DNA of 64,000 nucleotides from JBJELF01 sp051879015. Its GTDB lineage: Bacteria; Bacillota; Clostridia; Lachnospirales; Lachnospiraceae. This document shows, in pieces, positions 1-8,364 of the stretch (position 1 is the stretch's first letter; the number at the start of each line of letters is the position of its first letter). The DNA is taken from NCBI GenBank assembly GCA_051879015.1, contig JBJELF010000005.1:1-64000 (forward strand), given 5' to 3'. A model generated the notes under the pieces. The model made no database searches, was not told the DNA's origin, and saw only the letters and a program-made list of their open reading frames with translations. The position numbers and the translations under genes were made by a program.

Positions 1-1147
1 ATTTCTCCGCACAGGCAATGATATCCTTCAAGATTTCCACATTTTTATCCATAAATAGAGGAAGCTGCTCGCCCACCACCGTAGCAACCGCCTTAGCTGC
101 ATCGGCACTGCCGAGTTTTGTCTTAGTCTGTCCCTCAAACATAGGATCCGGATGTTTAATGGCAAGCACTGCTGTCATGCCGCATCGAGTATCAGGACCT
201 GTAAAATTTAAGTCCTTCTCTTTTAAAATACCCAACTCACGGGCATACATGTTAATCACTTGTGTAAACTTTGTTTTTAAACCAGTCAAATGGGTACCGC
301 CATCGGAAGTGTAAATATTATTGCAATAACCAAGAATTCTCTCATCAAAGGTATTGATAAACTGAAATGCCAGCTCAACAAAAATGTTTTCGCACTCTCC
401 CTTAATCTGAATAATCGGATGAATTTCTTCCTTACCCTTATTCAACTCCTTAATATAGGCACAGATTCCCTCTGTCTCCAAATAGGTAATCTCTTCCTGC
501 TCACCTTCTCTCAAATTTCGGAACTTAATTTCCAGACCTGGATTTAGGTAGCAGGTTTCATGGAGTCGACTTTTGATGGCATTGGCCTGACATTTTCCTT
601 TGCCAAATATCTCCACATCAGGGAGAAAATGCACCTCTGTACCAGTCTGAGTCGTTTTCCCCTTTTTAGGCAGCAGACCATCTTTTAATTCGAGGTCTGG
701 CACACCACGTTTATATCGATCATAGTAAATTGCTCCGCCAGTGGAAATCCATATTTCTAAATACTCAGACAAAGCATTGACTACAGAAGAACCTACCCCA
801 TGCAAACCACCACTGGTCTTGTAGGCATTATTATCAAATTTGCCGCCCGCATGTAAGGTTGTAAAAATTACTCGCTCTGCAGAGATTCCTTTCTTGTGTC
901 GGTCCACTGGTATCCCACGGCCATCATCCTTTACGCGAACGGAACCGTCCGCCTCCAAAGTCACTTCAATATGATTACAGAAACCTGCCAAATGCTCATC
1001 TACCGCATTGTCCACAATTTCATAAACCAAATGGTTTAATCCCGAAGTAGAAACGCCGCCGATGTACATACCTGGACGCACACGCACCGCTTCCAATCCT
1101 TCCAAGACGGTGATACTGTCTGCATTATAGTTTGATTGTGTTGCCAT
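1..1147 (-). CDS. Type IIA DNA topoisomerase B subunit (GyrB/ParE family), N-terminal part
   Basis: ATPase subunit of a DNA gyrase or topoisomerase IV, which powers strand passage. The reading frame runs off the left edge, so only about the first 382 residues are present (the family is usually about 640). The GHKL ATPase motifs are clear: EIVDNAVDE, DDGRGIPV and the ATP-lid GLHGVGSSVVNALS, followed by the transducer domain. The start is the ATG ending at 1147. It follows a weak AAAGAAAGAG site and a good minus-strand promoter at 1270-1298. GyrB and ParE cannot be separated without the C-terminus; a position away from dnaA/recF slightly favours a ParE-like second copy, which is inference. Confidence 0.93.
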   Translation of the reverse strand, partial: MATQSNYNADSITVLEGLEAVRVRPGMYIGGVSTSGLNHLVYEIVDNAVDEHLAGFCNHIEVTLEADGSVRVKDDGRGIPVDRHKKGISAERVIFTTLHAGGKFDNNAYKTSGGLHGVGSSVVNALSEYLEIWISTGGAIYYDRYKRGVPDLELKDGLLPKKGKTTQTGTEVHFLPDVEIFGKGKCQANAIKSRLHETCYLNPGLEIKFRNLREGEQEEITYLETEGICAYIKELNKGKEEIHPIIQIKGECENIFVELAFQFINTFDERILGYCNNIYTSDGGTHLTGLKTKFTQVINMYARELGILKEKDLNFTGPDTRCGMTAVLAIKHPDPMFEGQTKTKLGSADAAKAVATVVGEQLPLFMDKNVEILKDIIACAEK

Positions 1148-1269
1148 AAAATCGTCACTCTTTCTTTTAAAGCTTTCAAAAATTGTCACGAATCCGCCAT
1201 TTCATGCCTGGCTGAATCATGACTCGAAATATGTCGAATAAACTTTTGTTAAATTCTCCAATGTCCACG

Positions 1270-1298
1270 ATTTTACGATATTTTTATGGATACGTCAA
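1270..1298 (-). promoter_or_regulatory. SigA-type promoter of the topoisomerase gene
   Basis: On the minus strand: -35 TTGACG (1293-1298), 17-base spacer, -10 TAAAAT (1270-1275). It lies about 125 bases upstream of the start codon and downstream of two tandem terminators. Confidence 0.75.
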
Positions 1299-1326
1299 GC
1301 AGATTTTCTTTCCATTCCCACCTTGC

Positions 1327-1356
1327 AAAAAAAAATCCCCCTCAATCGAGGAGGAT
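1327..1356 (-). terminator. Rho-independent terminator
   Basis: Nine-pair stem with one wobble (1335-1343 with 1348-1356), followed on the minus strand by nine T residues. It is the second of two tandem terminators insulating the topoisomerase promoter from the unit interrupted by the assembly gap. Confidence 0.75.
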
Positions 1357-1383
1357 ACTGACACACCATTCGCATCTATTTAT

Positions 1384-1410
1384 AAAAATGCACCGGCATT
1401 TACCGGTGCA
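1384..1410 (-). terminator. Rho-independent terminator
   Basis: Perfect eight-pair stem TGCACCGG/CCGGTGCA (1389-1410), followed on the minus strand by five T residues. It ends a transcript whose body is largely lost in the 1523-1622 gap. Confidence 0.8.
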
Positions 1411-1416
1411 AATATT

Positions 1417-1522
1417 TTAAATCTTTCGAGACATTTCCAAATATGCCTGACACGCATAGATACCGTCTCCATGTACAGCCTTTAAACGCAAAAGAATGCA
1501 AATTCAATCAATTATAAGGAGT
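1417..1522 (-). other. Unidentified 3' end of a transcribed unit cut by the gap
   Basis: The stretch sits between the assembly gap and two minus-strand terminators, so it is the tail of something transcribed leftward. One minus frame closes with TAA at 1417-1419 and reads plausibly as protein (tail ends QAYLEMSRKI), but it has an in-frame TGA about 30 codons upstream, and all three frames have a stop near the gap edge. The same bases also fold (GAGAC/GTCTC enclosing TATGC/GCATA), so a structured RNA is possible. No family is recognised. Confidence 0.3.
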
Positions 1523-1622
1523 NNNNNNNNNNNNNNNNNNNNNNNNNNNNNNNNNNNNNNNNNNNNNNNNNNNNNNNNNNNNNNNNNNNNNNNNNNNNNN
1601 NNNNNNNNNNNNNNNNNNNNNN
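1523..1622. other. Assembly gap (100 N)
   Basis: Exactly 100 unknown bases, the convention for a scaffold gap of unspecified size. The true distance between the flanks is therefore unknown. No feature spanning it should be trusted. Confidence 0.99.
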
Positions 1623-1670
1623 TAAAATTTGATGCATTAGAAACATTCAAACCTGAAACAATAGGGAGAT

Positions 1671-3647
1671 TTAGATAGTGCTGCGCACTGCCTCTGCCGC
1701 CAGTTTCAGCACATCCGCATCTTGATAGACATCCCCTAAATCAAATTCTAACATACCACTCTGGCGAATCCCGAAAAAGTCCCCTGGTCCGCGCAGCTGC
1801 AAATCTTTTGATGCAATCTCAAAACCATCATTGGAATTATTTAAAATTTCCAGTCGCTTCTTAGCATTTTTCGTGGGTGAGGTGTTTATCATAATGCAGT
1901 AGGACTGATATTCTCCACGTCCTACGCGCCCGCGCAGCTGATGAAGCTGCGCCAGCCCAAAGCGGTCTGCATTTTCAATTAAAATCACCGTCGCATTCGC
2001 CACATCAATCCCAACTTCAATGACTGTGGTGGAAACCAGCACCTGCAATTCGCCTCGTCCAAAAGCCCCCATGCATGCTTCTTTCTCCGCCTCTTTCATC
2101 TTGCCATGAAGATAATCAATCGAATACTCTGGCATCCAATCTTTGAGCTTTTTGGCATAGTCCACCACATTTTCTCCTTCCATCCCCTCAGTTTCTTCCA
2201 CCATAGGACAGATGACATAGGCCTGTCTGCCTTCCTTCAATTTATCTCGAATAAATTTCCATGCAGTCAAACGGTAGGACTTGTCCACCACACAATTCTT
2301 TATAGGCAGTCGGTTAGCAGGCTTCTCATCCAAAATGGACAAATCCAAATCTCCATATATCATAATAGCCAAAGAACGTGGAATCGGAGTGGCACTCATA
2401 ACGATAACATTTGGAGTCCTCCCTTTATTCATTAGTGCTTTTCTCTGATTGACTCCAAAACGATGCTGCTCATCCGTAATAACAAGAGCCAGCTGGTCAT
2501 ACTGCACGTTTTCCTGAATGAGTGCATGCGTTCCCACAATCATATCCACCTCATGCTGTACAATACGCTGATAGGCAGCTCGCTTCTGTGCGGCTGTCAT
2601 GGAGCCTGTCAAAAGTTCCACACGCATATCACAGTGATTTTCTTCAAACAATCGAGTCATAAAGCGATAATGCTGCACCGCCAGCACTTCTGTAGGCGCC
2701 ATCATGGCCGACTGATAGCCGCAAAGGGCACATTCATACATCGCAAGAACTGCCACAATGGTTTTCCCAGAGCCTACATCTCCCTGTACCATGCGATTCA
2801 TCAAAAACATTCCTGACATATCCTGACGAATCTGTTCTATCACCCTCGACTGTGCTCCTGTCAGCTGGTACGGCAAATGCTGAATCAAATTCTCTACCTC
2901 ACGTTGCCGTACTAGGACAAAGTGATTTTTTTCCCGTGTGTACTGCTCTTTCTGCTTTTCAATCTGGGAAAGAAACTGATAAAACTCATCGAAAACTAAT
3001 CGTTTTCTGGCTGTCTGAAATACCTCCTCATTTTTTGGAAAATGAATTTGGTACAGTGCTTCCTCCCACTCCATCAACTGATATTTCTTCCGAATTTCTG
3101 CACCAATTTCTTGTATCTCTTTGGGCCTCTCAAAACCTTCCTCAAAAATTTGTGCGATAGCCTTAGAGATGGTAGAATTACTCAAGCCTGCCGTCAGCGG
3201 ATAGATTGGCATCAATGTATGCATTTTTTTCTCATATTCCTCTATGGTGAATATCTGTGGCTGCTCCATCACAGGATCCTGCACGGAGCCTGTAATTTTC
3301 CCCCGCACAACAACCTTTTTGCCTGGCTTTAAGGTGTGTACCAGATAAGTCATATTAAACCAAGTCAGCCGAATTGTTTTATTACCCTGCCCTCGCAGCC
3401 GACAGATAATCACTTTCATTTGCCTTGCACTGCGCACGGTTGGCACACTGGCAATATAACCCTGCACCGCTGCAAAATCCAGCAAAAAAGCTTCCTCCAC
3501 CGAGACGGGTGCCTCAAATCGCTCATAACTTCTGGGATACTGCTTTAGCAAATCTCCCACCGTCTTGATATTTAATTTTGCGAAAAGCTGTGCGGTTTTT
3601 GGACCTATTCCTTTTAAGCTCTGCACTGGGCTTTCCAAATCAATCAT
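1671..3647 (-). CDS. recG: ATP-dependent DNA helicase RecG
   Basis: Superfamily 2 double-strand DNA translocase that remodels stalled replication forks and branch-migrates Holliday junctions. It has an N-terminal wedge/OB region (SLKGIGPKTAQLFAKL near the start), then Walker A GDVGSGKT, Walker B DEQHRFG, motif III SATPIPRS and motif VI QLRGRVGRG. The chosen ATG gives 658 residues, close to the usual 670-690. It is picked over an ATG 60 bases upstream because GGAGGGG lies just ahead of it, while the longer version would translate through the 3673-3696 hairpin. It follows fakA, as in many clostridia. Confidence 0.95.
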   Translation of the reverse strand: MIDLESPVQSLKGIGPKTAQLFAKLNIKTVGDLLKQYPRSYERFEAPVSVEEAFLLDFAAVQGYIASVPTVRSARQMKVIICRLRGQGNKTIRLTWFNMTYLVHTLKPGKKVVVRGKITGSVQDPVMEQPQIFTIEEYEKKMHTLMPIYPLTAGLSNSTISKAIAQIFEEGFERPKEIQEIGAEIRKKYQLMEWEEALYQIHFPKNEEVFQTARKRLVFDEFYQFLSQIEKQKEQYTREKNHFVLVRQREVENLIQHLPYQLTGAQSRVIEQIRQDMSGMFLMNRMVQGDVGSGKTIVAVLAMYECALCGYQSAMMAPTEVLAVQHYRFMTRLFEENHCDMRVELLTGSMTAAQKRAAYQRIVQHEVDMIVGTHALIQENVQYDQLALVITDEQHRFGVNQRKALMNKGRTPNVIVMSATPIPRSLAIMIYGDLDLSILDEKPANRLPIKNCVVDKSYRLTAWKFIRDKLKEGRQAYVICPMVEETEGMEGENVVDYAKKLKDWMPEYSIDYLHGKMKEAEKEACMGAFGRGELQVLVSTTVIEVGIDVANATVILIENADRFGLAQLHQLRGRVGRGEYQSYCIMINTSPTKNAKKRLEILNNSNDGFEIASKDLQLRGPGDFFGIRQSGMLEFDLGDVYQDADVLKLAAEAVRSTI

Positions 3648-3672
3648 ATCCGCTCCCCTCCATAAACTAAGA

Positions 3673-3696
3673 AGAGGTAGGCAAACACCTACCTCT
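3673..3696 (-). promoter_or_regulatory. Intergenic hairpin between fakA and recG
   Basis: Perfect nine-pair inverted repeat AGAGGTAGG/CCTACCTCT with a six-base loop. It ends 26 bases upstream of the recG start and just ahead of its Shine-Dalgarno. There is no T tract after it on the minus strand, so an RNA-processing or stability element is more likely than a full terminator. Confidence 0.5.
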
Positions 3697-3769
3697 ATCT
3701 GATGCATCTATATCTATTTTTTCTAAAATATTAGCTGTAAAATCACACACCTTTACGGTCTGTGGTAGT

Positions 3770-5473
3770 TCACTCAACTGAGATAATATAATAATAAATT
3801 GGCTGTCCGCCATCATTCAATTCTACATCCAAAGAAGGATACTTGCTCTCTAAACTCTCTGCCAGACCTGCTGCATCCTCCTCTGACATATCCTTGCCAT
3901 AGTAAATACTAATCAATGAAGAATCCTCATCCACCATAGCATCCACAGTCTTCAAAGTAATTTCACTGATATCCTTTCCAGCTGCCAAAATTCCATTATC
4001 TCCGATGCCCATGATATCATCCTCATGAATCTCAATATCATTAATCAGCGTGTTGCGCACTGCATAGGTAATCTGTGCTGTCTTGACATTGGCAATCTCT
4101 TCCTTCATGATTTCTTCGTTTTCCTCTGGAGTATGGTCAGGAGAGAAATTAATGGCTGCGGTAATACCCTGAGGAATTGTCTTAGTCGGAATAACAATCA
4201 CATTACAGTCTTCCACCAACGATTTGGCCTGCTCTGCTGCCAAAATAATATTTTTATTATTTGGCAGTACAAATACATTCTTTGCATTGACCTGAGAAAT
4301 CGCATTGAGCACATCTTCTGTACTTGGATTCATCGTCTGTCCGCCTTCAATCAGATAATCTACGCCAATCCCTTTAAATATCTCGCTCAATCCATCGCCG
4401 ACAGAAACAGAAATAAATCCATATTCCTTTGCAGCGTCCTTCTTCTCAGCCATCTTCAGCATTTCTTCCTCTTCTTTCTGCTGGACAGCTAACTTTTCTG
4501 CATCCTTAATCAGACGTTCCTGATGTTCCTCACGCATATTGTCAATCTTCATCTTACTGAGAGAACCATAACTCAAACCCTTCTGAATCGCCAGACCCGG
4601 GTCATTTGTGTGAACATGCACCTTGACAATATCATCATCTGATACGCACACAATAGAATCACCGATGGACTCCAAAAAAGCCTTAAACGCTCTCTCATCA
4701 TACTCTGCTTTGCCTTCCTCCAAATTTACAATAAATTCAGTGCAATATCCAAACTTAATATCGGAAGTCTCTAACTGAGCGGTATCTGGCGCTGCTGATT
4801 CCGCCGCTGGCTTAGAGATAGACACGGTTGGTGTCACTTCAATGTCAACCTCTCGTCCCATATAAGCATCAAAGGCACCTCTCAGTACCTGCATCAGACC
4901 TTGTCCGCCAGAATCCACTACACCAGCCTGCTTCAACACCGGCAGCATCTCTGGAGTCTTATTCAGAACTATCTCTCCCTCTTCCAAAACAGCTCTCAGA
5001 AAATCCTCCATCTCAATGTCATCCTCTTCTGCCAGTTCCATCGCTTTTTCTGCTATTCCCCTAGCAACTGTCAGAATAGTACCTTCTTTTGGTTTCATAA
5101 CCGCCTTGTAAGCAGTCTCCTTGGCATTTTCAAAGGCCTCTGCCATTTCTTTTATGCCAATGGTATTTAAAGTTTTAATACGGCGGGTAAAGCCTCGAAA
5201 CAGCTGAGATAAAATAACACCACTATTTCCTCTTGCTCCGCGCAAAGAACCAGATGAAATAGCCTTCGCCAAATTTTCCATATTGATGTTGGAAAGTCCC
5301 GCAACATCCTTAGCAGCAGACATAATCGTCATTGTCATATTGGTACCCGTATCTCCATCTGGAACTGGAAATACATTTAATTCATTAATCCATTCTTTTT
5401 TTGCTTCCAAACGCTTTGCTCCAGCTAAAAACATCTTTTGTAACAGCAAAGCGTCAATTGTATTACTCGGCAC
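3770..5473 (-). CDS. fakA: Fatty acid kinase subunit FakA-like (DhaL/DAK2 domain, YloV family)
   Basis: ATP-binding subunit that phosphorylates fatty acids presented by a FakB (DegV) partner, feeding exogenous fatty acids into phospholipid synthesis. The N-terminal DhaL domain carries the Mg-ATP motif NVFPVPDGDTGTNM and the GARGNSGVILSQ loop. The middle region and the C-terminal FakA/DegV-like region follow, giving 567 residues, which is normal. An ATG 24 bases upstream is in frame, but AAGGAGG lies inside that extension, nine bases before a GTG, so the GTG at 5471-5473 is the likelier start. asp23 lies upstream and recG downstream, the common Firmicutes order. Confidence 0.92.
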   Translation of the reverse strand: MPSNTIDALLLQKMFLAGAKRLEAKKEWINELNVFPVPDGDTGTNMTMTIMSAAKDVAGLSNINMENLAKAISSGSLRGARGNSGVILSQLFRGFTRRIKTLNTIGIKEMAEAFENAKETAYKAVMKPKEGTILTVARGIAEKAMELAEEDDIEMEDFLRAVLEEGEIVLNKTPEMLPVLKQAGVVDSGGQGLMQVLRGAFDAYMGREVDIEVTPTVSISKPAAESAAPDTAQLETSDIKFGYCTEFIVNLEEGKAEYDERAFKAFLESIGDSIVCVSDDDIVKVHVHTNDPGLAIQKGLSYGSLSKMKIDNMREEHQERLIKDAEKLAVQQKEEEEMLKMAEKKDAAKEYGFISVSVGDGLSEIFKGIGVDYLIEGGQTMNPSTEDVLNAISQVNAKNVFVLPNNKNIILAAEQAKSLVEDCNVIVIPTKTIPQGITAAINFSPDHTPEENEEIMKEEIANVKTAQITYAVRNTLINDIEIHEDDIMGIGDNGILAAGKDISEITLKTVDAMVDEDSSLISIYYGKDMSEEDAAGLAESLESKYPSLDVELNDGGQPIYYYIISVE

Positions 5474-5563
5474 AGCCTTGTTCCTCCTTAATTCCATTCA
5501 TCGATTCCACTCGTCGATTTTGTTACTTGATTATACAAGCTCTTTATTGCATACGCAACCATT

Positions 5564-5920
5564 TCAGTCAATTACACGAACACCCTCGACAAAAATTTTA
5601 ATTTTTTCTACCTGCATACCTGTGAATTCTTCCATCTTGTACTTAACGCTCTCCGTCAAGTTAGTAGCCACTGCACGAATGCTGACACCATAGGAAACAA
5701 TCACATGGAAACTAATTGTCAATTTGTTGTCCTGTACTACAACATTCACTCCGTGCGTCATATAATCTTTCTTCAGAAGCTTAACAAGACCATCTTTAAC
5801 ATTGACAGCAGCCATACCTACAATGCCAAAACATTCCATCGCAGTAGATGCCGCATACTTGGCCAACACTTCATTATCAATTGTAATTTCGCCCATTTGA
5901 TTCGTAATACGACCTTTCAT
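5564..5920 (-). CDS. Asp23/Gls24 family envelope stress response protein
   Basis: Small cytosolic or membrane-associated protein of the DUF322/Asp23 family (YloU type), 118 residues. The family hallmarks are visible: an N-terminal GEITIDNEVLAKYA segment, a central VNVVVQDNKLTISFHVIV beta pair, and a C-terminal helix-strand ending KIKIFVEGVRVI. Members contribute to envelope homeostasis, and YloU genes habitually precede fakA, as here (spacing about 90 bases). A GGAGG site lies 7 bases before the ATG. Its own promoter is likely at 6001-6029. Confidence 0.92.
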   Translation of the reverse strand: MKGRITNQMGEITIDNEVLAKYAASTAMECFGIVGMAAVNVKDGLVKLLKKDYMTHGVNVVVQDNKLTISFHVIVSYGVSIRAVATNLTESVKYKMEEFTGMQVEKIKIFVEGVRVID

Positions 5921-6000
5921 ATGTTTCCTCCATTATTATTCATTTTTCTAATATGCCATATCCGAAACAATCTCAGATATTAATTGGCATAATTATTTTT

Positions 6001-6029
6001 ATTATACTCTGTTTTCTAAAAATTGAAAA
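6001..6029 (-). promoter_or_regulatory. Probable promoter of asp23-fakA-recG
   Basis: Minus-strand -10 TATAAT (6001-6006) with a poor -35 TTTTCA (6024-6029) at 17 bases. An imperfect inverted repeat (TATGCCA / ATGGCATA) lies in the transcribed leader between it and asp23. Confidence 0.5.
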
Positions 6030-6073
6030 TATCTTTTTATAAAATTTTTGTATAAAACTTTGTAAAAAAACGC

Positions 6074-6102
6074 TTGCTTTTCTTCCTGATTTCTGTTATC
6101 AT
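6074..6102 (+). promoter_or_regulatory. Promoter of rpmB leader
   Basis: -35 TTGCTT (6074-6079), 17-base spacer, -10 TATCAT (6097-6102). It is followed by about 200 bases of untranslated leader. Confidence 0.6.
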
Positions 6103-6108
6103 GTTATA

Positions 6109-6308
6109 CGTTGTGGCGCGTAGGCTATGCACGCCCGTGAAGAAGAGAAATTCTCCGAAAGGAAGATGTCAGAAATGACAAAGGAAGTTACTTTGGAAAT
6201 ATTCAAAGATATATTGGTTCAATTATGTAGTCTAAATGCTTATGTAGTTTAAATGCATTTGTCTATATTTTAACACCAATAATTATATTTAGTTAAGGAG
6301 GTGCAATT
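6109..6308 (+). ncRNA. Structured 5' leader of rpmB, class unknown
   Basis: About 200 transcribed bases precede the L28 start. Visible elements in order are a GGCG/CGCC stem (6115-6118 with 6132-6135), a GAGAA/TTCTC pair (6145-6155), a short CC-GAAA-GG hairpin (6155-6162), a perfect TGTCA-GAAA-TGACA hairpin (6167-6180), then an A/T-rich part with a 16-base direct repeat (6224-6239 and 6241-6256, one mismatch). Two GNRA-type loops in a row suggest a folded RNA. It does not match the riboswitch cores I know (TPP, FMN, SAM, purine, glycine, yybP-ykoY). Autoregulation by L28 is one possibility, but that is inference. Confidence 0.45.
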
Positions 6309-6494
6309 ATGGCTAAGTGTGCAATTTGTGGAAAGGGTGCTCATTTTGGAAACAATGTGAGCCATTCTCATAGAAGAACAAACGCTATGTGGTCAGCAAA
6401 TGTTAAATCTGTAAAGGTTAAGGTTAATGGAGGCACAAAGAAGATGAATATCTGTACATCTTGTTTGAGATCCGGTTTAGTAGAAAGAGCATAA
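6309..6494 (+). CDS. rpmB: 50S ribosomal protein L28
   Basis: 61-residue large-subunit ribosomal protein. The MAKCAICGKGAHFGNNVSHS opening, the SHRRTNAMW segment and the C-terminal CTSCLRSGLVERA are diagnostic. CxxC at residues 4-7 and 49-52 makes this the zinc-binding (C+) form. AAGGAGG lies 8 bases before the ATG. It is transcribed alone on the plus strand, converging on the asp23-distant genes, and ends at the terminator 6524-6553. Confidence 0.97.
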   Translation: MAKCAICGKGAHFGNNVSHSHRRTNAMWSANVKSVKVKVNGGTKKMNICTSCLRSGLVERA

Positions 6495-6523
6495 TTACTT
6501 GAACTACAACACATGCAAATGAA

Positions 6524-6553
6524 AGCTGTCGCCTATGTGCGGCAGTTTTTTTT
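6524..6553 (+). terminator. rpmB terminator
   Basis: CTGTCGC/GCGGCAG stem (6526-6532 with 6539-6545, one G-U) followed by eight T residues. The T tract overlaps the stop codon of the convergent small membrane gene. Confidence 0.85.
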
Positions 6554-6689
6554 ATCTGCAAAATAAATGATACCCTACACAAAGACAGATTAAAACAATA
6601 CATACCGTCCAAAAATTTATTGGAAGAAACATCATGATAGCCATGCCAATTCCAATCCAAAAAATAATAAAACCGCACAAACGCTTCAT
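6552..6689 (-). CDS. Small membrane protein, 45 residues, function unknown
   Basis: A short minus-strand frame starting ATG at 6687-6689, six bases after a GGGAGGA Shine-Dalgarno and ending TAA at 6552. The protein starts MKRLCGF and has two hydrophobic segments (about residues 5-23 and 26-40) split by a LPINFW turn, a plausible two-helix membrane hairpin with a short basic N-terminus. It lies 60 bases downstream of ytfJ on the same strand, so it may be co-transcribed with that sporulation gene. No family is recognised. Confidence 0.7.
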   Translation of the reverse strand: MKRLCGFIIFWIGIGMAIMMFLPINFWTVCIVLICLCVGYHLFCR

Positions 6690-6752
6690 ACAGTTCCTCC
6701 CTCGAGTATCTGCTCATTCTAGTTTATGCGGTCTTTTCTTATACTATTACGA

Positions 6753-7163
6753 TTATCCTTCTGTCTTTTCCTCGTTATCTAAGACTTTGTCTACAGCTGC
6801 CTTCACTTCCGGATTATCCTCTGGCTTTCCATTGGTAAAGCGATTCACTAAATCCGGCACCATATCCAATACCTTGCTGACTACGTCCTGATTCTTAATG
6901 CTAATCAAACGTGTCATACCATTTTGAATAATCAATACTGCATTTGGAGACATCTTAGCTCCCACTCCTCCAGCATTTTTATCCTTGGTATCAGACGCAT
7001 AAGCACCTACACCAACACCGAACTGCACATCCACCAGGGGAATTACTATTGTGTCATTGACTACCACAGGCTCACCCACTACTGTCTTGGATGAAACAAA
7101 TCCATCTAAGCCCTCCAATAAGGAAGTGATTGTCGTGTTTAATACTTTTGATTCCTTTGCCAT
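6753..7163 (-). CDS. ytfJ: Sporulation protein GerW/YtfJ family
   Basis: 136-residue protein of the GerW (YtfJ) family. In Bacillus the homologue is made in the forespore and affects germination. Typical features are the N-terminal TITSLLEGLDGF, the glycine-rich FGVGVGAYASD stretch and KMSPNAVLIIQNG, ending in an acidic tail. GAGGAGG precedes the ATG by five bases. The upstream partner is the DUF2953 membrane protein, the usual neighbour in Firmicutes, and the gene marks the organism as a spore former. Confidence 0.93.
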   Translation of the reverse strand: MAKESKVLNTTITSLLEGLDGFVSSKTVVGEPVVVNDTIVIPLVDVQFGVGVGAYASDTKDKNAGGVGAKMSPNAVLIIQNGMTRLISIKNQDVVSKVLDMVPDLVNRFTNGKPEDNPEVKAAVDKVLDNEEKTEG

Positions 7164-7256
7164 ATTGACCTCCTCAAATTTTTCTCGTTACGGTTCCCTC
7201 TGCAAACTAGATGTCTTGACCGAACCTCTATAAAGCTACTATAAATCGAAACTCCT

Positions 7257-7285
7257 ATGCCTGCTTTGCAGGCTCCGACTATCCA
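7257..7285. repeat. Short dispersed repeat with GCCTGC hairpin, copy 1
   Basis: The block TGCCTGC-n-GCAGGCTCCGACTATC recurs with few changes at 22283-22310. It contains a GCCTGC/GCAGGC hairpin and lies between DUF2953 and ytfJ. Confidence 0.4.
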
Positions 7286-7295
7286 TACCAGTCAA

Positions 7296-8354
7296 TTACT
7301 TAAGTTTCTTTAAAACCAATTTTACTGTATACCAGACATCTCTGCGTACTGCAATTGCCAGCACCATCTTGACAAAATATCCCAGACGGATACGTCCTTT
7401 GATATTGATATCGCCCTCCAATACTTTTTGCTCAAAATCTGGCTCAAATTGGAATACCTCTCCCCAAGTTGGAAAGAAAACTGCTGAGACCGCACTTATT
7501 TCACCCAACAAACCGACATCCTCGATTCCCAGATGAAGTCTTATTTTTCCCTTCTTGGGCTTTAAATGACGAAACATTCCAATTAATTGCTTTTTTACGA
7601 TAGTAAACGCATGCCGCACCCGCTTATCAGCCCAAATTTCCTGTACCACATTCCATTTTTCTTCGAGCATCTTCATTTTTTCTTCGACCGTTTTTGTTGT
7701 GTCTTTGATAATCTTAATAATTGACATAATCTTATCATAAATTGTGTGATAAATCGAAGAAATTTTTTCACTTAACATCTCAAAGAAGGACGGCTTTTTT
7801 TCAAGCATTTTTTCTTCCAGCAAAGGGTCTGATTCCAGGATTGACTGACTTTCTGAATTTTCCGCAGCAGTGTCTTCCGCTTCCAATGTATTTTCTTGAG
7901 ATTTCTCCAACGGAATGGTTTCTCCTAGCTCTTCTTGAACTTCTTCTATTCCTTCTTGAACTTCTTCTTGTATCTCATCCTTTACCTCAGTGATTGGCCC
8001 AGTAAATTCCACTGCTTCTTCCTTTACCGTCTCCACTCCATTCTCAGCTGCCTCTTTGACAGCCTCCTTCACTTCCTGCACTTTCTCCTCTAGTGTATCA
8101 AATAAAGTAAACCATAGCACTTTTGCATAAATTCTTGGCTTATTTTTGTCTACCTTCACATACACACGAATCAGATGCAAAAACCAATGAATACACACAG
8201 CTGCATTCACTTTTTTCTCTTCCAGCAAAGCTGCCTGAGCCTGATAGCGAATCGGTACCAACAGCACAATCAAAATCAACCCTACAATAAGTCCTAAAAT
8301 GCAGAGCAGCACAATGCCAATACATTTTAATAAAAATAAAATCACTCCCAGCAT
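7296..8354 (-). CDS. DUF2953 membrane protein, sporulation-associated
   Basis: 352 residues. An N-terminal hydrophobic hairpin (about residues 3-33) is followed by the conserved Y-x-A-x-x-x-x-E strand region typical of DUF2953. A long Glu-rich, low-complexity middle (about residues 90-200) is probably disordered and outside the core. A C-terminal domain contains GIEDVGLLGEISAV and GYFVKMVLAIAVRRDVW. The family is found next to ytfJ in spore formers, as here, and its function is unknown. The ATG at 8354 has a poor Shine-Dalgarno; the gene starts 10 bases after the preceding stop and is probably coupled to it. Confidence 0.85.
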   Translation of the reverse strand: MLGVILFLLKCIGIVLLCILGLIVGLILIVLLVPIRYQAQAALLEEKKVNAAVCIHWFLHLIRVYVKVDKNKPRIYAKVLWFTLFDTLEEKVQEVKEAVKEAAENGVETVKEEAVEFTGPITEVKDEIQEEVQEGIEEVQEELGETIPLEKSQENTLEAEDTAAENSESQSILESDPLLEEKMLEKKPSFFEMLSEKISSIYHTIYDKIMSIIKIIKDTTKTVEEKMKMLEEKWNVVQEIWADKRVRHAFTIVKKQLIGMFRHLKPKKGKIRLHLGIEDVGLLGEISAVSAVFFPTWGEVFQFEPDFEQKVLEGDINIKGRIRLGYFVKMVLAIAVRRDVWYTVKLVLKKLK

Positions 8355-8364
8355 CTACTCTGCA

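Noticed and set aside
1496..1678. A plus-strand frame across the first N run ending in GRFR
   Set aside because: Mostly N; the visible ends are too short and the gap size is nominal.
3648..3707. Twenty extra residues at the RecG N-terminus
   Set aside because: The reading frame crosses a perfect hairpin, while GGAGGGG sits just before the inner ATG at 3647.
6424..6717. A 97-residue minus-strand frame starting MSRYSREEL
   Set aside because: It covers the 45-residue membrane gene in another frame and has no ribosome site; the smaller frame has GGAGG and hydrophobic helices.
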